Assembly (NCBI RefSeq): GCF_011386835.1
Contig: NC_088804.1
Span: 36,195,549 to 36,259,548 of the forward strand
DNA length: 64,000 nt
Direction of reading: 5' to 3'
Origin: Chrysemys picta bellii
Taxonomy: Eukaryota > Chordata > Testudines > Emydidae
The notes beneath the pieces are model-generated. The model was not told the DNA's origin and searched no databases. It saw only the letters and a program-made list of their open reading frames with translations. Below, piece after piece: positions 22,390 through 33,069 of this stretch. The position numbers and the translations under genes are program-made. How positions within the stretch are numbered: the stretch's first letter is position 1; every line of letters begins with the position of its first letter.

Positions 22390-23095
22390 AACTTGGAGTT
22401 AAGAATCATGTACAGTCAAAGAAAGTACAATATTTTTCCAAGGTATAAGCTTGCAACTTAGTATTTTGTATACTACAATATTGAACTGTAATGCCATAAG
22501 GTGTTTGGTTAGCATCTGTTCTGGGCAGCCTTCAAAAGACTTTATACAATGGCATGTCAGCTATGAGAAATAATTGTTTTATGGTGTATAGTATAATTTC
22601 TATAACAAAAAAGACTGATAAACTAAATAACAGGTCACATTGTCAAGAATAATCCTATGTAAATTGACATGTATAAGCATTAAGGCTGACAAAATAACAG
22701 CAGACTCCAAGCTCCATAATAAGTTGATTGGCAATTTAGCTCTCTGGTGCAAAGCAATCCTTCTCTCATTTTATTGGGTTAGAAGACAATGTACATGTGT
22801 AACCCTTTGGTGGCAGAGTCTCACTGTGGCCCGTGTAAGAGGATCAATTTTACTTTATTGCAGGGAGAGATTTATAATAAATAATTCACTTACAATTTTG
22901 ATTTATGGAGTCACGTGTAAGGTGGAAAGAGCACCCAGTAACATCATTTTGATAAAGTATTCAGGGATATGTTAACCCTGGAGAAATTTTGCATTCCAGG
23001 AATCAGAAATCTGACAGGTAATGTAAGGTTTGGCTGGTTCTTTATTGAGTATACATAGGAAAAAACTCTCTAGCTGGTAAAGGAGATAACTGGTA
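22390..23095. other. No recognisable gene or repeat
   Basis: The sequence is AT-rich. A 111-codon open frame at 22640-22975 has no recognisable domain and no start context or splice sites that I can support. Confidence 0.5.
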
Positions 23096-23099
23096 ACTG

Positions 23100-23370
23100 T
23101 CATTATTTATTAATATTAGTTATATTTTGGTACTGCTTAGAGCCCCCAACCAAGATGAGGATCCCATTAGCCTATGTGCTATTTGAACACATATGAAGCA
23201 AGTCCTATCCCAGAGATCTTAATAGACAAGTCAGTATTATTATCCTCCTTTACAGAACTGAAGCACAGAGAAATTCTGTCTTGCCCAAGGTTAGAGGAAG
23301 AACCAGGAATTGAACTCAGATCTTGGGGGTATCAGTACAGTGCCTTAACCAGAAGATCATCCATCCATTC
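23100..23370 (-). repeat. MIR/CORE-type SINE (minus)
   Basis: TTTTGGTACTGCTTAGAGCC, CCCAACCAAGATGAGGATCC and CATTAGCCTATGTGCTATTT mark the 3' part. ACAGAACTGAAGCACAGAGA, TTGCCCAAGGTTAGAGGAAG and GAACCAGGAATTGAACTCAG follow, which is the reverse of the MIR core and tRNA-related head. It is a long, diverged copy. Confidence 0.65.
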
Positions 23371-23517
23371 CGCTTCCTCTTCCTACTTGTTGTTATTAAT
23401 AAAGTTTTACAGTTCTAATCTAGCTCTGTCTACAATGAAAAGAGATGCAGAACTGAACTACATTCAGAGTACTACATGACAAGTTTACTCATGGAAACAG
23501 ACCATGGCCACTAGTGG

Positions 23518-23588
23518 TGAAATCCTGGCCCCACTGAAGTCAGTGACTTTACCATTGACTTCAGTAGGACTAGGATTTTATCCTAGGT
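23518..23588. repeat. Hairpin module copy
   Basis: AATCCTGGCCCCACTGAAGT ... CCATTGACTTCAGTAGGACT forms an imperfect inverted repeat of the GAAGTCAATGG type. Confidence 0.55.
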
Positions 23589-24206
23589 CAATGCAATAAC
23601 ATAGGTCTACATTAGCTAATGTTTGAAAGGCCAGGGGTAATCAGTCTCCATAAAAACAAATTTTGAGCAATACCATGAGAGATTACTGACCAATGCCATA
23701 AGAACCACTGTGGTAAACTCAACAGGGAAACAATCTATGTATGAAGATGTTCTGGACAAAACCATAGCGTGAAAGACACAGTAGAAGCCTGCCTAGTAAT
23801 GGAGCAATAGAAGAGGGATAAAGAGTCCCTACTGGAACACAGCTAACCAGTGGAGAGAAACCTTAGTGAAGAGGTGCAAAGACTTACACTATGCTATCTA
23901 CTTGGGAGGTACACTAGTAACACAGAGACGCATAAAAGGGTCTCTGCAGTTATGGATCAAGAGACCTTTGCAGGTGTGGGATCAGTATTTGAATGCAGCC
24001 ACCAAAAACCAACATAAAATAATTGAGTTTCATCATTATCTAAGAAAGAGGGAGACAGTAGTGAAGAAGTTCATTACACAACATTACAGACTCAGAGAAC
24101 ATTACATTGATGACGAGAGAATTACTACTGGACTCAAGCTATCTATGGGGGATATATGGTAATCTAAACTTCCAAGACTGAACATTATCACCAAGGGAAA
24201 GAGCTA

Positions 24207-24283
24207 TGGGGTCAGATCCAAAGAGATGATTGGCCCTGAATTCAGTGGAAAGCTTCCCATTGACTTCAACGGACTTTGGCCCA
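24207..24283. repeat. Hairpin module copy
   Basis: GGGTCAGATCCAAAGAGATG ... CCATTGACTTCAACGGACTT shares the module described at 22231. Confidence 0.5.
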
Positions 24284-24594
24284 TAAAAGCTATGTTAATG
24301 GAACTATAAGTGCATCTTTCCCCTGTTGTTTTTATTCTGTCTTTGGTGGCCCCACTTGTAACAGATTACTTTGAAAAATGCCATCATCTAAAGTCTCATT
24401 GGACCCCGGCAAAGCTGAAACATAAGTCTCCTCCTAGCTGTGTGGTCCTACAGCTCTGCTTTGCCTGCAGCCTCTGTGGCTCCGTCACTGCTGAATGATT
24501 CATGGCATGCCTGATAAACCATTAGAGATCAATCCCCTTCACCCACTGCAAGCACAGCAGGAGCAGCCCATACTTTGGGTCTGTGGGCTTAGAC

Positions 24595-24906
24595 TTAGAC
24601 TTTTCTCCACACTGAGAAAAAAAAACCAACCCAACAACTAAACCATGCTGCAGCTAGTCTCAGAGCCCAGTCAACTGACTCAGTCTCATCGGGCTCATGC
24701 TGCAAGGCTAAAAATAGCAGTGTAGAAGTTCCTGCTTGGGCTGGAGAGTCTCTCAGAGCCTGGGATCCTGCCTAAGCAGGAACATCTACACCGCTATTTT
24801 TAGTTCTGTAGCATGAGCCCCACAAGCCCAAGTTACTTGACCCCGGCTCTGAGACTCACTGCTGGCAGGGTCAGTTTGGGTTTTTTTTCCAGTGTAGACA
24901 TACCCT
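24595..24906. mobile_element. PIF/Harbinger-type MITE
   Basis: The ends TTAGACTTTTCTCCACACTG and CAGTGTAGACATACCCTA are diverged inverted repeats. The interior is also inverted: GTCTCAGAGCCCAGTCAACT and AAAATAGCAGTGTAGAAGTT on the left pair with AACATCTACACCGCTATTTT and GACCCCGGCTCTGAGAC on the right. A relative is at 38164-38439. No ORF is present. Confidence 0.75.
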
Positions 24907-25532
24907 ATATGGATTTCTTAGACATTGATAGCTTCTGATATGCCTGTAATGAGTCGAGGTTTAAACAGATCACTCTCCACAGGGGGGTCCCTTCATAAAA
25001 AGTGATGTGAAAATCTAAGTTGCTGTCTGTGGAATGTGAGTCAGGGCCAGACAAGTTGCTAAGAGCTGGGATAACTGATGGCAGTTTCTATGGAAATCAC
25101 TCAAGAGAAATTGTTTCTTTTTCATTAAAACAAATTTTTCACTTTTCACATCAAACTCAGTCATGCGTTTATAGAACCCCAAACTGTCTTCTCTTCCTAC
25201 TGAAGGCAAGGAAAGCTAATGAATAACCTCTGTTAAGATGGCTATATCCGTGTGGGCTTTAGTTGAAATGCAACTCCCACAGCATCTCATTATTTTGTTG
25301 ACTGTTGAGTTAGTTTAATTTACCATAGGGGTATTTTTTGCACCTGCCTTACACATATACCCCATTAAGCATGTGCAGATTATCTGATTCTCACTCAATT
25401 AAATTAAACAACTGTGAAATGGAAAGTTTCATTATATTAGCAATGTAATCATCTAAAATACTACTTGGAGTGTACTAGCAAACATGGCCTGTTCCATGGA
25501 AACCCATTCTCTGATTAAATTATAAAACAAAG

Positions 25533-25600
25533 CCTGTTGAAGTCAATGGAAAGACTCTCACTGACTCCAGTGGGATTTGAAATCGGGCTCTAAATTAGGT
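25533..25600. repeat. Hairpin module copy
   Basis: GTTGAAGTCAATGGAAAGAC followed by TCACTGACTCCAGTGGGATT is the GAAGTCAATGG-type inverted repeat. Confidence 0.5.
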
Positions 25601-26059
25601 GATTCTGCTTTAAGGTTACTTCTGATTAGAGCTGGGTATTAAACAGTGGGTTCAGCTTGAGCTGTGAACTTTTTCTTAGTTTCATGTTTGTTCACGTACC
25701 CCAAGCTTCAGAATTCAAAGCGGAACTCATGAAAATAGCAAAGTGTTGGCTCATTTCATCCCTCAGGTTTCACATGAAACTCAGCCCAGCTTTGGGGACT
25801 TTACTGAACCCTTTGGTACCAAAGCAAACCTGGGCTGACTCACCTGGTTATGTGTTTCAAGAGGAAAGTCTCACACAGATCTATTCTTGACACCTGAGGG
25901 AAATTGGGGTAGTGGTGTACACTGTAAGTTTAAACTGCAGTTGATGTTTCTATGCTCCATTTGATATCTGACAGACAGACTCTCCTATCCTTACTCACTG
26001 AATAGCGAGTAGCCCCACTGATTTCAATTGAAGCACTTGTGGTGGAAAATAATATTCCA

Positions 26060-26940
26060 TATTATGATTGATTATTTGTATTGTAGTACACCTAGAAGTT
26101 CCATTCATGGATCAGTAACCAACTGTGCTAGGAGCTGTACAAACAGACCAAAAAGACAGCCTCTACCCCAAGGACCTTACAAACAAAGTATAAGCCAAGA
26201 GACAACAGTTGCATACAGACAGACACACATAGAAGTACAGGGAAACAATGAGACAATATTGGCCTAGCTGTTGACCAGTGTTTTGAAGGTGCCATAACAA
26301 AGGAGAGTTTTAAGGTGGGATTTGAAGGAAATCTATGAGGTGGCTTTGCAGATGTTCACAGGCAGGGCCGGCTTTAGCAGGTGCGGGGCCCCACACCAGG
26401 ACGCAAATTGTCTCGCACCCCCCGCCCCAACTCCGCCCCGGCCCCACCCTGACTCCGCCCCCGCCCTGCCCCATTGGATCCTCCCCAAATCCCCGCCCTG
26501 GCCCCGCCCCCTCCCTGCCCCATTGGATCTCTCCCCAAATCCCCACCCTGATCCCGCCCCCAGCCCCGTCCCCTCATTGCCCCATTGGATCCCTCCCCAA
26601 ATCCCCGCCTCTTCCCCAAGCATGCCGCATTCCTCCTCCTCACCCCTCCCTCCCAGGCTTGCGTTGATCAGCTGTATGGCGGCGCAAGCGCTGGAGGGAG
26701 GGGCGAGAAGCAGGACGCGGCTTTTTTTTTTTTCTTTTTTCCACTCCGCCGGCAGCCCCGGACGTTGCAGGGCCCTCTTAGGCGCGGGTTTCCATTCCGG
26801 GGAATCGGCCGAATCGGCTTAAAGCTGGCCCTGTTCACAGGTTGATCCTCCCAAGCATGAGAGAAAACACAAAGGCACTCCTTTGAAAATGTACCAAGAT
26901 GGAAACTGACATCATGGGCCAATGGTAGGTGGAAATTGAC
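26060..26940 (+). repeat. Old SINE/LINE tail interrupted by a hAT
   Basis: ACTGTGCTAGGAGCTGTACA and CTCTACCCCAAGGACCTTAC (about 26125-26180) are the well-known amniote module also seen at 23100 and 33000. The sequence runs on through GGTGGGATTTGAAGGAAATC to a break at 26362. After the hAT it resumes with GATCCTCCCAAGCATGAGAG and CATCATGGGCCAATGGTAGG. The two halves read as one element. Confidence 0.55.
26363..26833. mobile_element. hAT-type GC-rich element (CAGGGCCGGC family) with internal tandem units
   Basis: The ends are CAGGGCCGGCTTTAGC and TTAAAGCTGGCCCTG. The perfect 8-bp duplication TTCACAGG lies at 26355-26362 and 26834-26841. Three tandem units of about 50-60 bp start near 26467, 26517 and 26578 and share GCCCCATTGGATC and CTCCCCAAATCCCC. 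The open frames crossing this block on both strands are products of its GC-rich composition and are not genes. Confidence 0.9.
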
Positions 26941-27110
26941 CTCTCAATAGTGAATAAGAGATGCTAGGCAGGGAATCTGGCACCGACTGCATAGTTTTCC
27001 CAGTACTGTTTTTTTTCTGGATTGGCTAAAGAAAGATCAGACATACTCCAATGTCTTTTCAGACTGTATTTTATTTGATTGACAACTAATAGCACTACCC
27101 AAAACAACGC

Positions 27111-27387
27111 TAGGGCCTTATCTTCTCACAAACTTGCATTGGTTTATCTAGTTGCATGTTGTAAAACTGATTTGATCAAACCAGTGCAAAACCCTGTGTA
27201 GACGCCTATTTCAGTTTAAAATGGCTTATACCAATTTAGCTTCTGTCGATTCTTAAGCTCAGCTGCAATAAGCCACTCTCAGGCCAAAATAAGAATGTTT
27301 ATACAGATTTTACACTCATTAAACTAAATTGATTTTTAAACCTATTTAAATGAAACTGATGCAACTTTGTCATGTAGACAAGCCCTA
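27111..27387. mobile_element. PIF/Harbinger-type MITE
   Basis: The left end is AGGGCCTTATCTTCTCAC and the right end is CATGTAGACAAGCCCTAG. They share the inverted AGGGC..T-T/GTAGACAAGCCCT plan of the other Harbinger MITEs here. The interior is symmetrical (AAACTGATTTGATCAAACCA on the left, TTAAACTAAATTGATTTTT on the right). Ends are approximate. Confidence 0.65.
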
Positions 27388-27454
27388 GACTCCTCACCTA
27401 TGCAGACTGTATCGCCTTCACTTTAGTCCTTGTTCCTTTTCAGTGTGTTTTGGC

Positions 27455-27965
27455 CAGGGCCGGCTCTGGCTTTTTTGCCACCCCAAGCAAAAAAAATCAG
27501 AGTGGCCAGAATGGCAAAGCAAAAAAAACAACCTGCGGGGCAGCTGGAACCAGAGTGCTGGGGGACTCCCTGCACTGCAGATGTGCCCCGGCTAGTGGGG
27601 GGTAGTGGGAGGGAGCGGGCAGAGAGAGAAGGGGGGCGGCCAGGGCTTCAGCGGGGCGCTCGCCATGTGGCCCCCACTGCCACGCCGCCTGCCAGGAGGG
27701 CTCCACTCCGCTCCGGTCAGCAGGCAGGGAAGGACGCGGGCTGCCCTGCCGGGCTTGCTACAGACCCGGCACCGGCTGGGGCAGACGGAGTGCGCAGCCC
27801 GCTCCCAGCAGGGCGCTCCCCTCCTCCACGCTGCCGGATCGGCAAACAAAACAAACAAACAAAAAAAAAGCAGCCATGCCACCTTAGGATTGGGCGGAAT
27901 GCCGCCCCGTAGAATCTGCCGCCCCAAGTGTGAGCTTGCTCGGCTCGTGCCTGGAGCCGGCCCTG
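27455..27965. mobile_element. hAT-type GC-rich element (CAGGGCCGGCTC family)
   Basis: The ends are CAGGGCCGGCTCTGGC and GCCTGGAGCCGGCCCTG. The flanking 8-mers GTTTTGGC (27447-27454) and ATTTTGGC (27966-27973) are a target duplication with one mismatch. The interior is CpG-rich and includes an AAAC-rich stutter at 27845-27870. It does not encode a transposase. The several overlapping open frames in it are compositional. Confidence 0.85.
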
Positions 27966-28044
27966 ATTTTGGCCTGTCTCAAACAAGACTCTGCCTTAGC
28001 TATTTTAATGGAACCCAAATCAGTTCGGTAGGTAGCTGACATCA

Positions 28045-28132
28045 TAAGAACAGCCATATTGGATCTGACCAAAGATCCATCTTGCCCAGTATCCGGTCTT
28101 CCGACCGTGACCAATGCCAGGTCCCTTAGCAA
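28045..28132 (-). mobile_element. CR1 LINE 3' end fragment (minus)
   Basis: CATAAGAACAGCCATATTGG, ATCTGACCAAAGATCCATCT, TGCCCAGTATCCGGTCTTCC and GACCAATGCCAGG are the reverse strand of a turtle CR1 3' tail. The sense-strand version of the same tail is at 60110-60170. Confidence 0.8.
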
Positions 28133-28139
28133 ACAGCTC

Positions 28140-30480
28140 CTTTCTAACCTGTTTTTGTTTCTGCCTGGATATTCCTACAAATGTGAGTGCAAGATTCTAA
28201 AGTGATCATCACACACCTGCATGTCTAGAGCTACAGCATAAGGTTATGAACAAATTTTCACTCTTGTGTGGGGGTTCAGGGAGACGCTTCATCCCCCAGT
28301 CCTCAGCAGAGCATGAGTCCCTCCTGACACTCTCGGGAGCCCTACAGCAGACCCAGTTAACACACCCTTTGCTGCCACTGGGCCCGAAGAGTTGTGGTCT
28401 GCCATCTGGTGAGCATGACCGGTACCACTCCCTGCGTGTATATGGGTGCAAGTTAAACATGTGAAAGGGGGCCTATATGCTGCCTTTTTTGGGGCAGGGG
28501 CAGCAGGGGGGACAGCAACAAGGTTCACTTAAGAGGACACTCCATCCGCCCTCTGCTATATGGCCTTTTCCAGCCAGAGGAGTCACAGCCAGCAATACCC
28601 TCTTCCCCCCCTGCCCCTTTTGTGCAGAGGTCAGTAAGGGTAGAATTTTGCCCTAATATTGACACCAAAAACTACAGCAATATATTTCCTTTAAAAACAT
28701 TTCAGAAGGGTCCTTTTGTTCAATACCCGCTGCTATGACATAACATAAAATGTTTATCATGTTTTGCACTTGCTGGTTTATAAAGCTCTGCACGACGAAT
28801 ATACCAGGGATGAACCTTTTGCACTAAAGTCTTCATTGACACGCACTAATCAAATAGTTCTTGCAGACAGTGTAAAATACAGGAAAAAAGAGTAACCCAC
28901 CTCAACGCAGCTACATTTACTTTTTGACAAAGACAACTTGGACCCTAGCCTTCCATTTAAATTGATGGTTAAACACAACTCTGAATATGGCAGTGTAAAA
29001 GCATGGTTCTATTAGTTAATGATTAGCAAGATCAACATGAAATTTCTCATGCCAATGAGTCTGGAGACAAAAATTCAGTTGCCTAGAGTGAAAAGTACTG
29101 TGGTTGACAATGACAAGATTAAAAAAAAATCCATTGTCCAATATCATCTACTGAATCTGATTGGAAATGGGGGGAGGAGGAGGAGGAGGACAGGTAGAGG
29201 TGGGAGGGGGAATGATGGAATTCACTGGGCTGAAGAAAGAAATGTTCTGCAATTGTAAATGTCACTCATGCAGCAATTGCTGTCAGACTATTTGAGCCTG
29301 TTTCTAGCTGACTTGCATTTCTTAGTTAGTTTGCAGCTGTTGATTTGAGACCTTCTGGATTCATTTGTATTCCTGGATGGTTGAAATTAATTGATTAGAA
29401 TTAGCATAACCAATAATGTTGACTAAATGTATCAAACAAGATTTTGCTAGTAAAATGGAGGAAAAAGTCAGTTATGCTGCTCTAGCCAAGTGAGTGATGC
29501 ATGGTTTGAGCAGTTGTTACTACCTTTCTAATGCCCCTGGGTAAATCCGGCATGCTTTATTCACAGGAGTAGTCCTGCTGAAGGCAATGGGACCAGTTGC
29601 ATGAGTAAAATGAGGATGATTTGGCCCTAAAATCACATCCCCTGTGCACAGGTTTAAATGACCTTAGCTCAGTGAGGGTGACAGAATGCAGTCCACTAGC
29701 TTGCAAACAATAGCAAAGTGAGTGGGCGGGTCTGGCTGGTGGATAGACATAGCTTCAGACGAACAGGTCATGCCCTGCCTGCCTTCAAAACACTCCCCTG
29801 CACTAATGCAGGAGGAGGACAGAGCACTGCCTTTCAGATTGTGTCTACCAAAGTTTCAGCACCATCCCCACTCCCACACACATGAACACATGTTTGCCTC
29901 ATGCCCATACCGCATAGCAACCCTGCCATCAGTTCCGCTGCCTTTAGGTCAGACACAGCGATGGGCGCTTGGGAGAAAGTTTGCCCCCAAGGTAGTGGCT
30001 ACAAGGAAACTCTTTGACTTGATACATTTGTTTAATTTACTGCCAAGCCAAAAAAATTATACATCCTTTGCAGATGTTCCTTGGCCTGTGGTGAACCAGG
30101 AGCCTACCTGAGGGCAGCTAATTAAGAATCTAAATTAGAATTTTATATCTGGCAGTTTAGTTTCACTCTGGGTTGATAGAGGATGTGCCATGGGGGTGAA
30201 GGAGTCAGGCCTTGTGAGAGAGCTAACACAAAATCCCTAAACTGATTTTTTTTAACCCCTGCATCGCTACAGATTGTGCTGAAATCTCAAACCCCTTTCA
30301 TTTCTCTCTCTCTTACAATGGCCCATGGTTATTGTTAAAAAGTCAGCAGTTGCCAAGGTTTACAGCGTTGCCAGCCTTGTGATTCCTGCTCCTGAATGGC
30401 TGAGATTTGTGCCCATCCTATTATTTTTGTTACTTCATTTCATCCACGGTGGCCAGCTTGTTTATCTAATCCACCCGTTA
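28140..30480. other. No recognisable gene; minor simple repeat
   Basis: A (GGA)n-like purine tract lies at 29168-29205. GAGTAGTCCTGCTGAAGGCA near 29568 is a worn copy of the hairpin-type repeat. No exon could be supported, although open frames of 79-129 codons occur. Confidence 0.45.
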
Positions 30481-30489
30481 TGGGAGTCT

Positions 30490-30610
30490 TAGACTATTAA
30501 GCTCTCTGAGTCAGGGACTGTCATTTGCCATGTGTTAGTACAGTGCGCAGTAGAGTGAAGGCCTGTTCTCCAGGTGCTACTGCCATATAAATGTTAATTA
30601 ATCATCATAT
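30490..30610 (+). repeat. L2/L3-type LINE 3' tail
   Basis: ATTAAGCTCTCTGAGTCAGG, GACTGTCATTTGCCATGTG, TAGTACAGTGCGCAG and AAATGTTAATTAATCATCAT follow the L2-type tail order (GTAAGCTC, GGGCAGGGAC, TACAGTGC, AAATAATAAT). Confidence 0.55.
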
Positions 30611-30833
30611 TTGCAACACAGTGTTACCTGAGCTGGATGCAACTTTTCCCTTTATGTAGAAGAGGAAATCAATGCAGTGGTTCAGATACCAGTGCATGGT
30701 AACCACTGGCAAATATGAACTATTGTAGATATCTGCTGCAAGTATTTCAAAAACAAACAAACAGGCCTTTGTTTTTTCCTTCCCTTGTGAGTAGCAGGCA
30801 ATGTTTTCATTAGCAGCATTAAGTATTAATAAG

Positions 30834-30834
<1 letters not shown>

Positions 30835-30894
<60 letters not shown>
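30835..30894. repeat. (TG)n microsatellite
   Basis: About 29 uninterrupted TG units. It is the longest simple repeat in the window. Confidence 0.98.
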
Positions 30895-30895
<1 letters not shown>

Positions 30896-30899
30896 AGAG

Positions 30900-32200
30900 A
30901 GGGAGCGAGTGAGCTCTGAAGCAATAGTGTCATGAAATTTCTTTCGAAATGTTCCTTTTCACACAATGCAACACATTATCACAGATCACCAGAGAGAATA
31001 ATTTATTGATACCATGCACGCAAAAATACATTTAAATAGTGATTGCGGGCTAGCTGAAACCAAGAGAAGCCTGAAAGTTAAGCATTAATGTTCAAGCTTT
31101 CTAGTTAATTGCCCTCGTTATACTAGGTGTGGTATCTTCTCTGGCATTCTTTGCATGTCCAGTCTTCTCATTGACTTGATTGGCATCTGTGGGTTACGTG
31201 GAAAGCACAAGGATGAAGCCAGTGGCCAATGGCCCCTCTGATCTAGGAGAAATAGAAATACAAAGGATAATAACAGGTCTCATTTTAAATCAAGGTACGT
31301 TTGAAGGGTTTTTCCTTGCAGAGATAGACTTGAAAAAAGTTAACTAGATGGAATCCAGGGCCAAAACCACAATTTGCGTATATTGTAATAGGCAATATTT
31401 CGAGATCAACAGAGCTATGACAGTTCCTACCAGCTGAGGATCTGGCCCCAATCACTCCAACTGAAAGGAAGGAGCAGGCAATGGGACTACACATGTGTCT
31501 AACATTAACTACATGGACTGGGGCTCAAGAAGTTGAGGAAACCCTAAAATCCCTGAAACACAAACACATACACACACAGATATTTTAATGCAAAATTAAA
31601 GTGTGTCCACTTAATCATCTCATTAGCCCTCTCCAAATCCTCACATTGTTCCTGTGCACAGAGGTGTAGTAAAAGGGGACAGGAGTCAGTTATGTTTCAG
31701 GGTTCTGGGTGGCAGGATGTTTTTCCATAAAATGCTAAGGTTAGCTCTGGGATCAGGTCCTCAGAGGGCAAAGGCAGATAGATCCCCAAATAAAAGGTCA
31801 TCTACTTCAGAAACAGCATCTGAACGTAATTAAACTCTTTCCATAATATACGCTGTCTTGGACTTTCACCAAAGAAAATGTAATCTGTTAATAGCTGATT
31901 AATTTCTTTTTAATCAAAATGTTTTAGCTTTGGCATCAGATTTACTAAAGGTTAATGATTGCAATGAATTTCTCTATCCCATTTATAACTCAAGGATTTT
32001 CCCACTAACGGATACTAAGACTTCAGAGATTTACTTTTGAATATTGATGGGGCCTGAACTTTCCACATACTGGGTGTTTGTCCATGTTTAAAGGGGCACT
32101 GCCAACGACTTTTAGGCCTAGAATTTAGATGTTGTGGAAGTTCTTAAAAGCAAGAATGGGGGCCCATTATAGGCCAGAATGGGCCAGATCTGGAAAGGGT
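30900..32200. other. No recognisable gene or repeat
   Basis: I see no exon or transposon that can be named. Confidence 0.45.
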
Positions 32201-32204
32201 AACT

Positions 32205-32280
32205 AAGGACTTGAATCTGCATCACTTCAATCAATCTGAATTTTGCCATCGACTCTGGTGAGAGCAGGATGAGGCCCTCA
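32205..32280. repeat. Hairpin module copy
   Basis: ACTTGAATCTGCATCACTTC ... TTTTGCCATCGACTCTGG fits the GAAGTCAATGG module with several mismatches. Confidence 0.35.
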
Positions 32281-32954
32281 GACAAGTTTGACGTGACCAT
32301 TGTATTTACTGAGTTGTGCTGTAGAATACCAGGAATTACTCTTGGTAGCCTAGCAACTACAGAAATGTGGAACTGTCCCCATGATATGCTACCTATTAGA
32401 TCAGAACAGCTCAGTCATCAGAACTGTTTCATAAAGCACAGAGATATAACAAAACAACAGAAAGGACAACTCACTATTTTTTTTAAGGTCCCTAGATTCA
32501 TTGAGCTGGAAAGCCTAATGATGAATGTAACTAAATGAAAAGCTATATTGGAGCTCACCGAATGCAAAAGCCTTGTAATATACATAATACTTTTCATTCT
32601 TTTTTTAATTTTTTTGTAGAATACTTTCTCTTCTTGCAGCCTATTTAAAAATCTGTACTTCTTTCGTGCAACTATCATACTACAGATAGCCTATATAGAT
32701 CTGATCTGTCATTGCAAGATAAAAAAAGAAAGACTTTTGAATGTTTCCCCAAAAGGATGTCCACAAATGACTTGTGCAACAAGCAGCAATATTTGCAGGC
32801 CTCTCCAGCATATAACCCTAATTTTCTTACTGGGTTTCACTGAATGATTGCGAGGGAGAAGGATGATGGCAGCTAGCAAAAGCAGGGAACAACGCCAGCA
32901 GGACACATCTCTGGAGCTCAAATACTAAGGTGGCTGGGCCATCTAAGTCAGTAG

Positions 32955-33060
32955 GTAAATATTATTATTTTATGTTATTGTTTGTAGTTCAGTAGCACTT
33001 AGGAGCACCTACTGTGCCAGGTGCTGTACAAACACATTGATAGATGGCAGAAGAATTTAT
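32955..33060 (+). repeat. Old SINE/LINE module (TACTGTGCCAGGTGCTGTACA)
   Basis: GTAGCACTTAGGAGCACCTA and TGTGCCAGGTGCTGTACAAA match the module at 26090-26180. Confidence 0.6.
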
Positions 33061-33069
33061 ACTCTGTGT

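Noticed and set aside
23866..24162. 98-codon frame with Arg/Lys/Ile/His-rich composition
   Set aside because: It looks coding-like at first, but I could not match it to a retroelement or host protein, and there are no supporting signals.
26310..26922. Cluster of overlapping open frames (up to 166 codons) on both strands
   Set aside because: They lie in the GC-rich tandem core of a hAT element bounded by an 8-bp duplication. Stop codons are rare there because of base composition.
27430..28039. 160- and 144-codon open frames
   Set aside because: They coincide with the hAT at 27455-27965; no domain, codon bias or splice sites support a gene.
30835..30894. Long TG tract as a possible Z-DNA regulatory element
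   Set aside because: It is an ordinary dinucleotide microsatellite with no nearby gene or promoter to regulate.
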